A stretch of 64,000 nt of DNA from Gautieria morchelliformis (taxonomy: Eukaryota; Basidiomycota; Agaricomycetes; Gomphales; Gomphaceae). The stretch covers positions 124,001-188,000 of the forward strand of contig WHVA01000150.1 of the NCBI GenBank assembly GCA_015179125.1, given 5' to 3'. Position numbers and translations under genes: made by a program. Positions 36,354 through 48,687 of this stretch are shown here, piece after piece. The notes under the pieces are model-generated. The model was given only the letters and a program-made list of their open reading frames with translations. It was not told the origin of the DNA and made no database searches. Each line of letters begins with the position of its first letter. The stretch's first letter is position 1.

Positions 36354-39117
36354 TCAGGTCTCCTAAGCCTTATGATGGTCGACGACTCGCTCTCTGCCTC
36401 TGCAAGTGAAATACCCTCGGTGATATTTGCTCCGGCCCAACGATCCCCTGCACATATTGGTCTTGCCCCAGCCTTTTTCTTCGAAGTTAACACAAAACAA
36501 TCAAAATTATAAACCTGTTCGGTGGATGGACAATGCTAGGCACGGGCCGGCACGATCGCTTTTATCGTGCCGGACTTGGGCTATTGGTTGAGTCTGATTT
36601 TATTCGAATTCCACATTCTTCCTTTGGCGTATCTTTTTTTTTTGCCTCCCCATGTCTTCTTTCCTTCCCATCTTTGCTTGGACTTTTTATTCCGATGCGT
36701 ATTACCATTCGCTTCGTTTTCTCCGGCTTCCTCTTCCGATGGCTCCGTTAACTTACCCATCCGCCCGCATCCTCCCCCATTCACTACCGGAACTACTTCC
36801 GCTGTCACATCAGCTCCCGTGATGATGTGTCCGACCGCTCGTTATGTTTTTCAATTACCTAATTGGCACTGTGCGAAGTAGTTGCACACGCCAACCTCTC
36901 TGGTGTTCACGTGAGCCATTGGAGTAATTCTTATTTGAACGGGGTGTTAAATGATGCATAGTCTCTGAAGGGACCACGACTAGTACTGTATGTTTAATAT
37001 ATAGGGCCTCAAAGTAAATGCTGAAGGATCTTGCCTCAACTGTCTTAAAAGTGGCGCATCGCTGATATGCAGTATTTCAGAGGCGAGGCCCAATGCCCGG
37101 GGCATTCTATGCAGTTCTTGGAATGATTCCACACTGGGTCTAGCTCACCTGGTGTATTCAATTTGTCATCGTCCAATGCGACGGTAGATGTGATAGTTGG
37201 TACGGCCCATGGATTGTATGAATGCGACCCTTCTTTGGAGATAAGATCTGTCCTTCAAAAGCCTGAGTAACAAATCCACGTATTGGCACCAAGCAATCGT
37301 CATTTGAGGATCCAAGTTTCCCGGTTAGGGAGCCTAGAAATATCAGCTAGTAGGTGTACTAGGAAGGAGGGGAGAGACCAGTCTGATACCTGGCTGGACA
37401 TGTCTTGTGGTATTCTCGTCCGGTGATACATGTCCATGAGCTTTCGAACGTGCATTCAAGTCCACTGTTAGTCTTCCCCCTAGTACTATACCTGGCAAGT
37501 ATGGCCTCCATGGAGGTATAATCAAGGCACTTCACAAAATGTGCAAGGACACGACAAGTCCCAAGCAGTGTCCATCATGCCAACCTGGGTGAATTATCGG
37601 CAGTTGAATATGTATATTATTAGAAGGCGAAAAATCCCAGGCCATAGAGCACACGAATGCCGCGGGCATGCATGTCTTTTATGAGCTGCAATGCTCACTT
37701 CCGACGCAGACTCAGAGGCTTGAGCTGCTGCATTTCTTAGTCCACAACCGCGCGCATATATCCAGCATCGAATCTACACATCACTTTAAAGAACGCAAAT
37801 GCCTTGGCCTATATTATTGCATGGACTCACGTTGCAAGCTGATGAGAGTGCGTAACGGCCCAGTCAGGCAGGATGGTCCTCGCAAAATCCCTGAAGAGAG
37901 AACTAGATAAACAGTGTGATTTCCTCGGCCAATCTGAAAAAAAATGAAGGTATAAGACATCAAGCCTTTGAGATCCAAGTGTAATGTATATGCTTTCAGT
38001 GCGGTCAATGGTGGAAGGATTTGGGTATAGCTTTTCACAGTAAGCGCATATTTACTTACTGAGCTCACTCATCAATACTGTGTTCTATCCCTTGCATTGT
38101 TTCTCCAAGAAGAGACATGCCCAGGGTTACGAGGTCCTTGTAACCTATGACCCAATCGGTGACATACGCCTGCGCCGTGGATGCTTGTTTAATTCATCGA
38201 GGCTATGCGGTTTCCAAGCACCAGAACATTCTAAACGTAGTTGAACCAAGATTACCTACATTGCAAATGAGAATCTCCCATCCTCCGTTGTGGTCGAACA
38301 TGACCATGTGGACCCTACTATTCAGCATACATCCACAGATCCAAGTTCGCATTTCGGGACCCGGATTCGAGGGTCTGTGCTTTCAGGCCTGTACCGTGGA
38401 TGTCGTGTTTTCATTGCATTCATAGGCTGGTGACGAACCTATGACGCGTTTGAGATTTCTAACAGTAAGTCGAAATCAAGGTAGCCTGAGCGCGTAATTC
38501 AAGGTAAGGACGAACGTGAATTCAGGGTAACTTGAAGTTGAGCGACCAGTGTCGACGACACCGTTATCCACTAATCGAGGAGGAGCACCTGTTTCCGCAC
38601 TTCACTTCACAGATACCCCCTCAAATACCTACAGCAACCAACAAGTCAGACAGCCTGAGCTAAGCTATAACCATCTTGGAGCGAACATCATGTCCGAATG
38701 CATGCTACCTGACCAGTCGGACACCCCCAAATTCGAGCGGCTCGAATGAAGAGAATTGCTTCGCGTAAACCTCCAAATTGCCAAATAAAGCCAGGTCGAC
38801 ATCTACCCTCTTGCCGCTAGTGCTCGGTGATTACTTGGCAGATGCTGCGCCTTCGGTTACAGTAAGCAGCCGCTTGTACGATGCCACATTCTCAATAACT
38901 TGAAGTATCAACAGGTCGACTATACACTGACGTCGGCAAGTGTGCTCAATCTTGCGCCATTGATAAACTCCCCAGACTGTTCGCTGGAATACAATAGAGG
39001 AACGATATACATGAGTCTGAACCACAGGTCACTTACTACCAATATCATTTCTGGGTTTCAGGGCGGTTTAGCGGAGGCAAATAGGCGCCGTTACCACCGT
39101 CTGGTTCTGAAATTTCC
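36354..39117. other. Long intergenic region, no gene supported
   Basis: The first 500 bp are T-rich 3' flank. A hairpin GCCGGCACGATCGC..., pairing with GATCGTGCCGGC-like bases, sits at 36546-36572. Short minus-strand frames between 38.45 and 37.3 kb look like exons of a decayed gene but contain stops. A plus-strand frame at 38549-38749 is unsupported. Confidence 0.45.
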
Positions 39118-41122
39118 ATGTCCCATCTCACAAACTCACCCTTCGGCAAGCGTCTTCGTACGGCCGGGAACAAAGACTTCGATGAGGATGGCGATACGGC
39201 CCAAGACCCTTCATCCCCCACTCGCGGGAGGTCCAAAATCAACCCCATCTTTGGCGTGGCTCCACCAATTCTTTCACTAGAGACACGTACATCTCAAGGT
39301 GGAAGCAAGAACCCAAGCCCACGCTCAGCATCCTCAAGAGGCAGCCCAAAAAGAGACTACGGCGATCGGTTCGTCTTCTTGACTAAGAGTTCGATTAATG
39401 GCTGAAGACTGACCGAGCTGTGCTCAGTTATTTGCCATCTCGTGAAGATGATATCCGAACAAACTTCAACCTCATGGAGGCTGGCGGCCCATCTACGCCG
39501 TCCAAGGGTAGTCGCATGATACCTTCGGAGTCGGACGCAATCAGAGGTGAGAACATCGCCCCATCTTGTTGTGGCGGGAGTCGCTTTCGAGGAGCAACGT
39601 GCCGACCAGGCTGTTCACAATAAGAGCACGTACCCCATTCCGTGTATAAACCATAGTACTACTAAGGCGATATGAACACAGCCCATTCTGCATGTTGCTT
39701 CTCGGAAGTAGCTGACGTTACTTTGTGAAAGTCTAACGGGTGATTATCTGACGTACCTGTCTCATAGAGCAATCAAATGAGATCTTCACAACTGTACTAC
39801 ACTCTGAGGTAACCCCTGCCTCCCCACGAGCCACATCCCCTGTCCGCCGCACACCTTTTCCTGGGTCTGCTCCTTCTACACCCACACGCCAGCGCCTTTT
39901 CACATTCTCCTCTCCATCACATAGCAACCCTGGGACACCGACTGAACTTGATGCTCCAACGGATGAAGCCTACTCACGAAGTCCTGTCCGCGCTGGAAGC
40001 AGGCGCCTCCTTGACAGCCCTCGTCGACAGCTTCGCAGCGTTTGCAAAACCCCATATCGCGTTCTGGATGCTCCAGATCTCGCCGATGACTTTTACCTCA
40101 ATCTGGTTGATTGGTCCACAACGAATGTGCTTGGTGTTGGTCTTGGTGCGAGTGTTTACTTGTGGTCGGCCCAGACCGCTGCCGTCAGCAAGCTGTGTGA
40201 TTTCACCGATACAACCGATACGGTTAGCTCGATCGCCTGGGTGCAACATGGTTCGACGCTTGCCGTTGGCTTCCTATCTGGTCAATTGCGCATCTATGAC
40301 GCATCGACTGGAAACTTGTTGCGCACATACGAGAGTGCGCACACAGGCCGGGTTGGAGCACTGTCCTGGAACCAGCACATTCTAACGTCTGGGGCTCGTG
40401 ATAGGATGATTTACTGTCGTGATGTGCGGGAGCCTGGTCAGCGACCCTTTCGTCGGTGGGCGGGGCATCGACAGGAAGTATGTGGACTCACGTGGAACAA
40501 GACTGATGCGACAGATAGTGCTCTTCTGGGTAGCGGCGGAAACGACAATAAGGTGTGTATATGGGACATTCGGGGTTCTGCACGGGTGCAGGCTCCGGAT
40601 GCCGTCGAGGCACCGCTGTTCAAGTTTCATGAGCATACAGCGGCCGTACGAGGGATGGCATGGGATCCTCACGTGGCGAATGTCTTGGCTACTGGTGGTG
40701 GGACACAGGATAAAATGATACGATTTTGGAACACACAAACAGGCTCGTTGCTGCATGAATTGGACACGGGTTCACAGGTAAATAGTCAGTTGATTTCAAC
40801 CATCTAGAGAAACTTACCACTGCTCCAGGTCTGCAATCTTACGTGGTCGTTGACCACACACGAGCTTGTCTCTACACATGGGTTCTCAGCGACTGCACCT
40901 CAGAACCAAATTTGCATATGGAAATATCCGTCACTAAGCATGGTCGCGTCACTCACGGGGCATACAAATCGAGTGTTGTACCTGGCCAAGAGCCCAGACG
41001 GAGAAACCATCGTAACTGGTGCTGGTGATGAGACACTTCGGTTCTGGAGTGCGTTCCCGAAACGAGAAGAGAAAACTGCAAAAAGGGAGAGCCGACTCGA
41101 CTACACCAAGCTCATCCGGTAG
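39118..41122 (+). CDS. CDH1: APC/C activator, Cdh1/Fizzy-related WD40 protein
   Basis: ATG at 39118 ([20 protein letters not shown]). Splicing of the intron starting at about 39371 joins GDR to YLPSRED, restoring the C-box (DRYLPSR) that binds the APC/C. The linker is Ser/Pro-rich with [11 protein letters not shown]-type CDK sites. The start of the propeller is [20 protein letters not shown], then the blades ([115 protein letters not shown]). It ends LDYTKLIR, the C-terminal IR motif. It targets mitotic cyclins for degradation in late mitosis and G1. Confidence 0.94.
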
Positions 41123-41143
41123 CCCCCCCCCCCCCCCCCCCCC
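41123..41143. repeat. Poly(C) tract of 21 directly after the CDH1 stop
   Basis: Twenty-one C residues start at the base after the TAG stop (41120-41122), i.e. at the very start of the 3' UTR. Confidence 0.9.
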
Positions 41144-41700
41144 ACATTGCCCGCTTATTCGTTCTGTTCATCGATATACTCTCTTCCCCTCACGTCTCCA
41201 ACCACTTGATTTGGTCTTTTATATCGTTTTGATTTCATCACAGTCTCCCCTTGTTCATCCTCTTAACCATGTTTCGTTTTGCCTCACCTGTATGTTCATA
41301 TCCCTCTCATCCTGCACCATACCTCGAGTTTGATTGTCACGTCTCATACCCTCGGTTTACTCTTATGCTGGTCGCTTACCTTCGCTTCATCAATATATTG
41401 TAGGGCCATGCTTTCAGATGACATATAACGCTCTGAGTTTATCAGTGTCGGAGTGCCCTAGGTGTCGTGTCATGCGAGATAAATAATGCTGACCGACCTG
41501 GATGGGAATGACATCGAGTGGAGTTGCTGTGGCAAAGGGGGCTATGAACATCGATGGAATATCGATATTAGAAGCCCATATCGTCATGAACAGAAAACGG
41601 GAAGGACAAAGTCAAACAAGAATGTCAGACTATAGCTTTTGTACTTTAATTGCGTGGCTCAGCAGGTACGTCACACGGCCGCCCTTTAAATCTCCTGACC

Positions 41701-42021
41701 TCACGACGAAGAATACATCCAAGTAGAGAAAACTAATGATTTCACATCAGCCTTTGCTTCTGGCCAAAGCCTGAATGACTCATTCCAATCTGGCAACAGG
41801 ACATCTTTGTAAACACCATTCACGGCTCTAGTCTTCAGAAGCGGAGGATCAGGATCAGGTTGTGGTGGAGGTGATTTGATGGTTGCAGAGGCATTTGATG
41901 CATAAGAAATTGGAGGCTGATGTGGACGTAGAGTAGGTGAGCACGTACTACCTGGGAATTTGCTGCAGACCCGAGCGGAATATTGGCAAGAGCAGGCTGA
42001 AGGGTACCCGTGGCATCTCAA
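41701..42021 (-). CDS. Small uncharacterised open frame
   Basis: A minus-strand frame without an ATG in the first position (42021 is TTG). The C-terminal half (ASATIKSPPPQPDPDPPLLK, then TRAVNGVYKDVLLPDWNESF, RLWPEAKADVKSLVF) looks like real protein. An ATG in another frame at about 42016 starts MPRVPFSLLLPIFRSGLQQI, which resembles a mitochondrial presequence. A short intron at about 41954-41920 would join the two only out of phase, so the model is not resolved. Function unknown. Confidence 0.3.
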   Translation of the reverse strand: MRCHGYPSACSCQYSARVCSKFPGSTCSPTLRPHQPPISYASNASATIKSPPPQPDPDPPLLKTRAVNGVYKDVLLPDWNESFRLWPEAKADVKSLVFSTWMYSSS

Positions 42022-42640
42022 TGGGAGGCGGCTGGCTGCAGGTTAACGGCGCTGCCAGTGGGAAAGCAGCCGTATTTCAGCGACAGCATTGGTCAGGAGA
42101 CTAGTAGTAAGATGGAGCCAAAGACAAGGCGAGAACATAGCCTATAGGAACAGAGATGTGTCTAAAAAGTTATGCAGCGGCGGTGCCACAGGCAATCAAG
42201 AAAGGGCGGAGAGAAAGTTTGCGGCAGTACGAGGCTTTCGATTGAAACTGCTGACGAAGTTCTATTTGTACCTTACACACGGAAAGTTAGGAATTTGAAA
42301 TTACTGTAAGTACTGCTGTAGTCAGGCTCAGGTCCAGGTGTTTGCATGTCACGTGCGGCCGAGCGACGTAGTCCATGTTAGTCATTTTCCCAATTTGGTT
42401 GGACAAGCCGTCCGCGCAAGCCACTCCGAGGTGAAGGTGAACACGAAGATCATGAGATGATTACGTCGACGGTACGGCAATCGACGCGTTGTACGGCGAC
42501 CAAATTTGAACAATATTAGTCGCCTTTCGTCAGCGTCGTGATAGACGAACAGAAAGATTCCTTCCAGAGATACATATATATATGCCTTGTCTTCCGGTCT
42601 GACTAGTTCAGTTCTCTCACTACACTACTATCTGCCACAG
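42022..42640. other. Intergenic; promoter side of the aldo-keto reductase gene
   Basis: An ATATATATAT stretch at about 42574-42583 lies about 60 bp upstream of the ATG and may serve as TATA element. Nothing else recognised. Confidence 0.4.
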
Positions 42641-44026
42641 ATGGTTCGCACTGTTCGCCTTGGAGGTACCGCAAAGCACATCGAAGTTGTCAACGTCTCA
42701 CATGGCCTTATGCGTATGACGTGAGTCTTCGCTGAACTATCAGTGCTGTATTCGTCGAATGATGGGTTTAGATGGATGCCCGCATCGGTGCCAGACGAGC
42801 AAGCTTTCAAAGCGATCAAAGACGGCGTTGATGCGGCAAATGGTAGCAAGGTCTTCCTTAACGGCGGTGAGGCACCTGGTCCTGCGTTTTCTTCTGCACG
42901 TCATTGATTTTGATGTATACAGCGACCTTTTATAGCAAGGACTTAGGTCCTGCCAACCTCGAGATGCTCGCAAGGTTTTACGATAAATATCCCGACTACA
43001 GAGAGAAGACAGTCCTTTGCGTCAAGGTTCGTATCTGCATCATGATCGATGTTTATCTCAAGCGCATGCACTTAGGGATTCGCAACGGCTCCAACCGTTG
43101 GCTTGGAGGCACAGTGAGTTAAACATCTAATGGATGGATGTTACTATGACCGAGGGAAGAACAAAACAGCGAGAAGGCTAGCCGTAACTCTGTCGACATT
43201 GCCCTCAAGGCGCTCCGTGGCACAAAAAAGATAGATGTGTACGAAAATGCTCGTGTTGATCCCAATACATCCATCGAAGAGTCTATCGGTATCTTGAAGA
43301 AGCTCGTCCAAGAGGGAAAATTTGATCACATTGGAATGAGTGAATGTAGTGCGCAGACACTGCGGAGGGCAAATGCAGTCCATCCTATCGCGAGTGTCGA
43401 GATTGAGGTCTCGCCATTCTGTTATGAGGAAGATACCCGCAAAGGTAAATTCTCAAACTGTCGGATGAGTATAATTGACCAACTGACACTTGCATTTCAG
43501 TTATTTCTACGGCCGAAGAGCTCAAGATTCCAGTGCTCGCATACAGTCCTCAAGGCTCAGGATTTCTCACAGGCGCATTCCGTTCACTGGGCGACTTCCC
43601 TGCGGACGATTTTAGGAGAGAATTCGATCGTTTTCAGCCCGAGGTAAATCGCTTTTGCCCGCTCCCTGGACGTGATTTATGAACCCTTTGCCAGAACTTC
43701 CATCACAACATCAAGCTGGTTGACCGTCTGACAGAAATCGCAAATAACAAGGGAATTACGCCTGGTCAACTTAGCATTGCCTGGGTTGCGTCTCTGGGAC
43801 CACACATGCTGCCTTTACCGGGATCTTCGTGAGTGGCTTGTTTACAGTGACGGTTGATTTCGTGTCCTCATCTTTCCTCAGCCACTCTAAGCGCACCCTC
43901 GAAAACCTGGCAGCTGGCGACATGGTTTTGAGCCAAGAGGAAGTCGAGGACATCAAGCAAATTATGGATTCCATGACCGTCAAAGGAGAGAGATACAGAA
44001 AGGGCACAAAGAATTTGATGGCATAA
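42641..44026 (+). CDS. Aldo-keto reductase (pyridoxal reductase-like)
   Basis: ATG at 42641 ([20 protein letters not shown]). Exons separated by short introns give GLMRMT / [22 protein letters not shown] / [20 protein letters not shown] (Tyr of the catalytic tetrad in FYSKD) / [11 protein letters not shown], then [43 protein letters not shown]. Later come [40 protein letters not shown] and [16 protein letters not shown]. The order and the ending with a KGERY motif fit fungal pyridoxine 4-dehydrogenase / aldo-keto reductase family 8 enzymes that reduce pyridoxal with NADPH. The substrate is inferred. Confidence 0.88.
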
Positions 44027-44890
44027 GTCTCCGGGCGAGAAATGTTCTGAACTGGAATAGTGGGGAAGACATAGGTTGTTACCGATTCTCGAGCCGCCAA
44101 TTTGATTTTAATTGTGTCATGTTATTCTGTTTATTGCATAGATGGCTCTTGTTAAACACTTTTTTTTCCTTCTTTTTTTTTTAAATCCATTTTTGTCTAT
44201 TGGGGCCGCGCCCTTTGTAAGATGAAGCATATATAAAATCCATCATCTTGCATGCTCCAGCTGCCCACTTGGGTCTGTCTTCGCATGCACTCTAGGACTT
44301 GTGTCCCAAGTTTGTCCATGCTTGTGTAAAGATTCCCCTGACTAGCTCCACTGATTACAAGCTTAAATTCATGTTGCTATGAGCTTTGTACAATACTCCT
44401 AGGTCTCTGTTTAGATACTAGTCATCAGAACGGACTTGACCTGAACTTGGCTTCTGCTGTGTCTGTTGTCTTGACTTTAATGAGTAACAACTCCCAGACA
44501 CTGCATTTGACCCATAAGTGGTGATGTTGATGTGGAATGGTGTTGGGTACAGCTAGCAACTCAAAGGTGCCCTAGGGCAACACACCACAGAGAGGGGGTG
44601 AGAGCCCTGCACTCCGCACTTTCACCCATGCCATGGCATGCACACCCCCATGCCTCCCCCACCAAAGGTACACCAGTGCTCTGGTGCATGGCCTGCACCA
44701 CCTCACACCTGCCAATGGTGACCACCACCTCCCATGCAGCGGACTTCACAGTGCACCTACTGGGACTCCTCTCCTCTCCTGCACCCCATCCACATGCTAC
44801 ATCATATGGCTGCATGCCCTGTGGCATCTACACATGTGCCCTCCGACCTCTCTGCAGCTCCCAGAGGGTCCTGTGCACTCCCAAGCACCC
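44027..44890. other. Intergenic up to the repeat cluster
   Basis: T-rich 3' flank (44160-44190). From 44530 the sequence becomes C-rich (CACCCCCATGCCTCCCCCACC...) with several overlapping frames open by composition. I see no gene. Confidence 0.45.
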
Positions 44891-45944
44891 TATCAATATT
44901 GGTTTTTGGGCGTTAATATCGTGTATTAGTGAACACAGCAAATGCCCGAATAACTTGTGCGAATAAGTATGCCATTCGGCGAATAGGTGAACCAATAAAT
45001 GTTCACAAGATAAGAGGGTTGCCCAAACGGGGCTCGCCCTATCTACAGTCGTAGCTCAATAGCCCGTGGCACTTGACGATGTAACGTGGCACTTGACGAT
45101 GTAATGTGCAAGGTGTCATGGAAGGGCTGTCTAAGTAGCGACAATCCCTTCATCGGCGAAGGTGCTCCTTCGGAGCCCTTCGCCGGCAGCACAGAAAATA
45201 GTTTGAAGGCTAAGGTAACAAAGATGAAGTATGAGAACTCACCAGTGATGCCTAAGTCCTCTTCTGGTCGAAGATAGAAATCTCCAGGAGAAGGCTCAAG
45301 GTGATGATCACAGCGAGGTCGAGTTTGCACAAGATGAACGACGTATGATAATTGAACTGGAGAATATACATGCGAATGTAAACTACTTATATCGAATGCT
45401 CGTAAGGTATCAGCAAATAGGAAAGAGGCCGTCGTGAGTCAGGGTTGTATAGGGGTGCGCAGTCATGATACTAAGTAGATGGAATAAACATACAATAGAG
45501 TGAGGGAAGAGTGCGAACATGAAACGACAGAGAGTAAAGGTGGCGAAGGCACCTATGTACGAAATCATGTCTTGGGGCCCACATATACACCGCCCTGCAC
45601 GGGTTCTTCATCTACTGGGTTGATCCCACATGACCTACGGGTAGAACGTCCCGTGAATGCACCCTGTTCATATGAACACCAAAAGAGGGTTGGATTGAGA
45701 AGCTGATGGAGCTACTGATGAGCCATCATGCCGGGTAGGGATGTCGATCGTGATTTGGTGGTGTGCCTGCTGGCGAATGATGCGAGCAGCGAATGGCTGT
45801 TCAGCGAAATGCGAGGAAGGGCGAACGGAGATGACATAGGGGAGGAGTGGTCGAGGTGGAGGGCGAAGCCGAGCGAACACGGGGGAAGAGTGGCGAAAGG
45901 GGAAATGGGGATAACAAGGTTCAGGAAATACACAAGTCATGACA
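44891..45944. repeat. Second copy of the GCGAA LTR-like element
   Basis: Collinear with 979-2010 over its whole length, from TATCAATATTGG (degenerate TGTCAAGATTGG) to AAGTCATGACA. It has point changes and a 20-bp tandem duplication near 45066-45105 (GTGGCACTTGACGATGTAA). The 5 bases on either side differ (CACCC and ATCCG), so no target duplication remains. Confidence 0.85.
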
Positions 45945-46181
45945 ATCCGATCATAGGAACACCATTGAAAGAGGGTTGAGCAGAGGAGGTGATAGGCCCA
46001 GCGATGACTGCCAAGTCAGTCCAACGACATCGATCGTGCTTTGACGGCGTGGCTATGGTAAATGGCGCGAACAGCGAAGATTGGTTGCCGAACACGGCAA
46101 GGGCGATCGGAACAAACATGGAGGTGGAGTGAGAAATGGGAGAACAGAGCATCTGAGTATGGGAAATAAATGCATCATGAC
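45945..46181. repeat. Diverged tail of a third copy of the same LTR-like element
   Basis: From GAAAGAGGGTTGAGCAG the sequence follows the last about 250 bp of the preceding copy (GATCGTG.TTTG..GGCGTG, GGCGAACAGCGAA) and again ends in a CATGACA terminus at 46181. Homology to Ty3 element A begins one base later, so this is where element B is cut off. Confidence 0.6.
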
Positions 46182-46182
46182 A

Positions 46183-48256
46183 GGGTGTAGGGAGAGGGTG
46201 AGGATGAGTCACGAGACTCGTCCTCCTGGCTTCAATTGGCCAGGGGGGGTGTGGGCCCCGAGGTGATTCTACTCACCTTTGGGTCCGCGCCATTCTTTGA
46301 CGACTTTTCATCACCGAAGCTTACTTTTCCTGTGGGGATTATTTCATTCCCCACACGGATCGTCCCTGGACTGGCAAAGTCCAGGGTCACTCCTAGTTTC
46401 CTTAGGAATGGAGTCCCCAAGATAGTGTCGTAGTATTCAATGTTCGCCATGTTGAAATATTCTTCAACTGTTTCACGACCAAATCTAATGGTTGTGTTTG
46501 TCCCGTAGTTGATCATTGATCGACTACCAATGCACGCTAATTGCAGGGCAATTGGCTGTTTCAAGGCAAATGTTTTTATGCCAGTGGCACATGTGAATTC
46601 AGGGGATAGCAGTACCCCTTCACTGCCACTGTCTAGTAGACAGTGGGCCTTTGTGCCACCGATTTCCCAGTACCCTGGACAGGGTACGGTTTTCGCTGCA
46701 CAGCCGAACCGGTCACGTGCGGTGTTTGCTCCGATGATGATACATCAGTTCGGCCACCTTGTCTGGGGCCGTTGTTCGAGCAGCCATGACTTTGGCTGTC
46801 TCGTCTACCTGCGCGATTCTAATTGCGCTGGACCTGTAGGCAGTTTGATTGTCTGCCATGTCTTCATCCCAATCGTAGTATTGGGATGGCTCTGGCTCCC
46901 AGGCTTCTGCTGGCTCGCCATTCCCTTCTTGATCCTCAGTTTCCTGAGGGTCACCCTCCCCCTCTTCAATCTCTTGAAGAGAGGTATCAATGGGATCCTC
47001 CGGACCCTCATCGTTGTCCTGCCGTATGGTGCTGTCCGCATTTTCAGCTTCAGGCACAGGCAATTAGCCTTGATATGGCCTGTCTGGCCGCATTCAAAGC
47101 AGCTTGCACTGCTATGGGCATTTTGTGGCCTATCTGGAGGGCGGCCGGATGGCTTTTGCAGGTAGCTCAGCAAAGCTGAGCTTCCCAACACCTGAGGCGG
47201 CTTCGCCTCAGGCGGGCGACCTGTTTGTGGTGGCTTTGTCGCCATGGGTCGGTGGAAGGCATTGTTTGCCTGAAATGCAGTGGGCTTGTTGAAGCCCAAC
47301 TGTGTGGTCAACTTGCTTGTTGCAAGCAGTTACATGATGGCCGTTGCGGCTGCAGTTTTGCCCGGTGCATCCCTTGGTTATACTGGGATGCTTCCTCGAT
47401 CATTCGGGCAGCTTTGAAGAGCTGCTCGATCGAGCTGGATTCGGCATTGTAGCCTTTCTTCAGGACTTCATTGCACAAGGTATCGCGCAATGCTGACATG
47501 AACTGTCTCCGGAGCGTGTATTTGTTGGGTGGTTGTATCATCCGCGCCGAATACTTCGTGAGCTCATTCAGCATTTCCTGAATGGTCTTCGTGCCTTGCA
47601 CGACCACGTCGAATTTGTTCGACGCGTGGTGGTATGTGAGGGTGTGCATGAATCTCTTCTGCAGCCCTTGCATAGCCATTTCCAAGGTCCATTCACGGAC
47701 CTGACGATTGAAGCGCTCAACGTTTCAAATGAACCATTCTTGGGCCTCACCGGTTAGGCGAGTGCCCAGGTAATCCACCTGCATCTGCACGGTGGTTGGC
47801 CCTAGTAGGCAGTTCATCTTGAGCCACCTCAAGATGTCCGCTACGAACCACTCAAATTCCTCGAGGTCCTAACCTCTGGCGTATGGTTCGGGGTGTGCCA
47901 GCTTTACGCCAGCTTTCGCGAGCATGGACTTTTCAGGGTCTGTGTCTGCGGCATCTGCGAGTGCTACACGGATCATCTGTGTGACGCCGTCGTATGGCTC
48001 TTGTGGGCCTTCGATTTGGTCTGGGATGCCTTGACCTTCAGTCAAGGCAATGGACCTTTCACGCGGCTGCACAGCGGTGCATGGTGGGGCAGTTTCTAAC
48101 TGCTCACTGCTTTGCGGGGATTGATGTCAGGTGTCCCCTGTCAATTCTGTGTTCTGGACTTGTAATCTGCTCGACAGAGCAGAACGTGCTTGTCTGGCCT
48201 CCTGGACGACATGCTCCTGCTGCTCGTTCAGCAGCTGTGTGGTCTGCGCTCGGGAC
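46183..48256 (-). pseudogene. Ty3 element B: end of gag plus aspartic protease
   Basis: On the minus strand: gag C-terminal part (frames from 48256 to about 46700, including an ARSALSSRLQVQNTELTGD start and AESSSIEQLFKAARMIEEAS), a CCHC knuckle CFECGQTGHIKANC near 47.07 kb, an acidic linker, then a retropepsin-like region to 46236 (INYGTNTTIRFGRETVEEY, ILGTPFLRKLGVTLDFASPG). Several frameshifts and stops. Reverse transcriptase and integrase are missing, cut at 46182. It is packed with perfect hairpins (see findings). Confidence 0.8.
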
Positions 48257-48261
48257 ACTGC
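48257..48261. repeat. Target-site duplication ACTGC, left
   Basis: ACTGC immediately before the left LTR; identical to 54836-54840. Confidence 0.93.
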
Positions 48262-48652
48262 TGTGAGGGCAACACTAATGACGAAGCCACAACCAAAGAT
48301 ACTCAAGGAGATAAGAGCCGATACTAGGACAATGACCAACTGTGTAGTGGGTATCCTCAGGTTATAACTCTACCAACGATAGATACATGGGGACTTGCCT
48401 GTGTAGTGGGTATCCTCAGAGATCAAGCTGAGGAAACGCCACCACACGGGCTACAGTCTTATAGTGCTGGCAAGGCTTACATAATAGGAGAGACGGAAAC
48501 TTGTAGAAGGTTACGGAAAGTGATGGAAGGTCACGGAAAGTGACGGAATGTGACATGTGACGGGATGTGACATGTGATGGAAAGTGACGGAAAGTGATGG
48601 AAACTCATGGAAGGAAATAGAAACTTGTGGAAGGAAACCGTGAACCCTGACA
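48262..48652 (-). repeat. 3' LTR of the nested chromovirus
   Basis: TG..CA ends (plus-strand view TGTGAGGGC ... CCCTGACA). It carries a 20-bp direct repeat (TGTGTAGTGGGTATCCTCAG) near 48343 and 48401, a TATAAG box on the minus strand (48463-48458) and an array of about 10-bp GGAAAGTGAC-like units (about 48512-48600) in U3. Confidence 0.95.
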
Positions 48653-48666
48653 TCACCCCCCTCTCA
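48653..48666 (-). promoter_or_regulatory. Polypurine tract for plus-strand priming
   Basis: The minus strand reads TGAGAGGGGGGTGA directly before the 3' LTR (TGTCAGGG). Confidence 0.85.
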
Positions 48667-48687
48667 ATGCTTGTCGTCCCGACAAGC

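Noticed and set aside
37300-38460. Possible fungal-type protein kinase (FunK1-like) remnant on the minus strand
   Set aside because: Pieces such as RTWICGCMLNSRVHMVMFDH and DMHARGIRVL look faintly like this family, but stops interrupt every frame and no kinase catalytic motif could be found.
44532-44966. Overlapping open frames in a C-rich stretch
   Set aside because: Several frames are open on both strands, the proteins are Pro/His/Cys low complexity, and no splice or motif support exists; composition explains it.
44886-46186. CACCC before and GGGTG after the LTR-like block as a target duplication
   Set aside because: They are reverse complements, not direct repeats, so they do not qualify.
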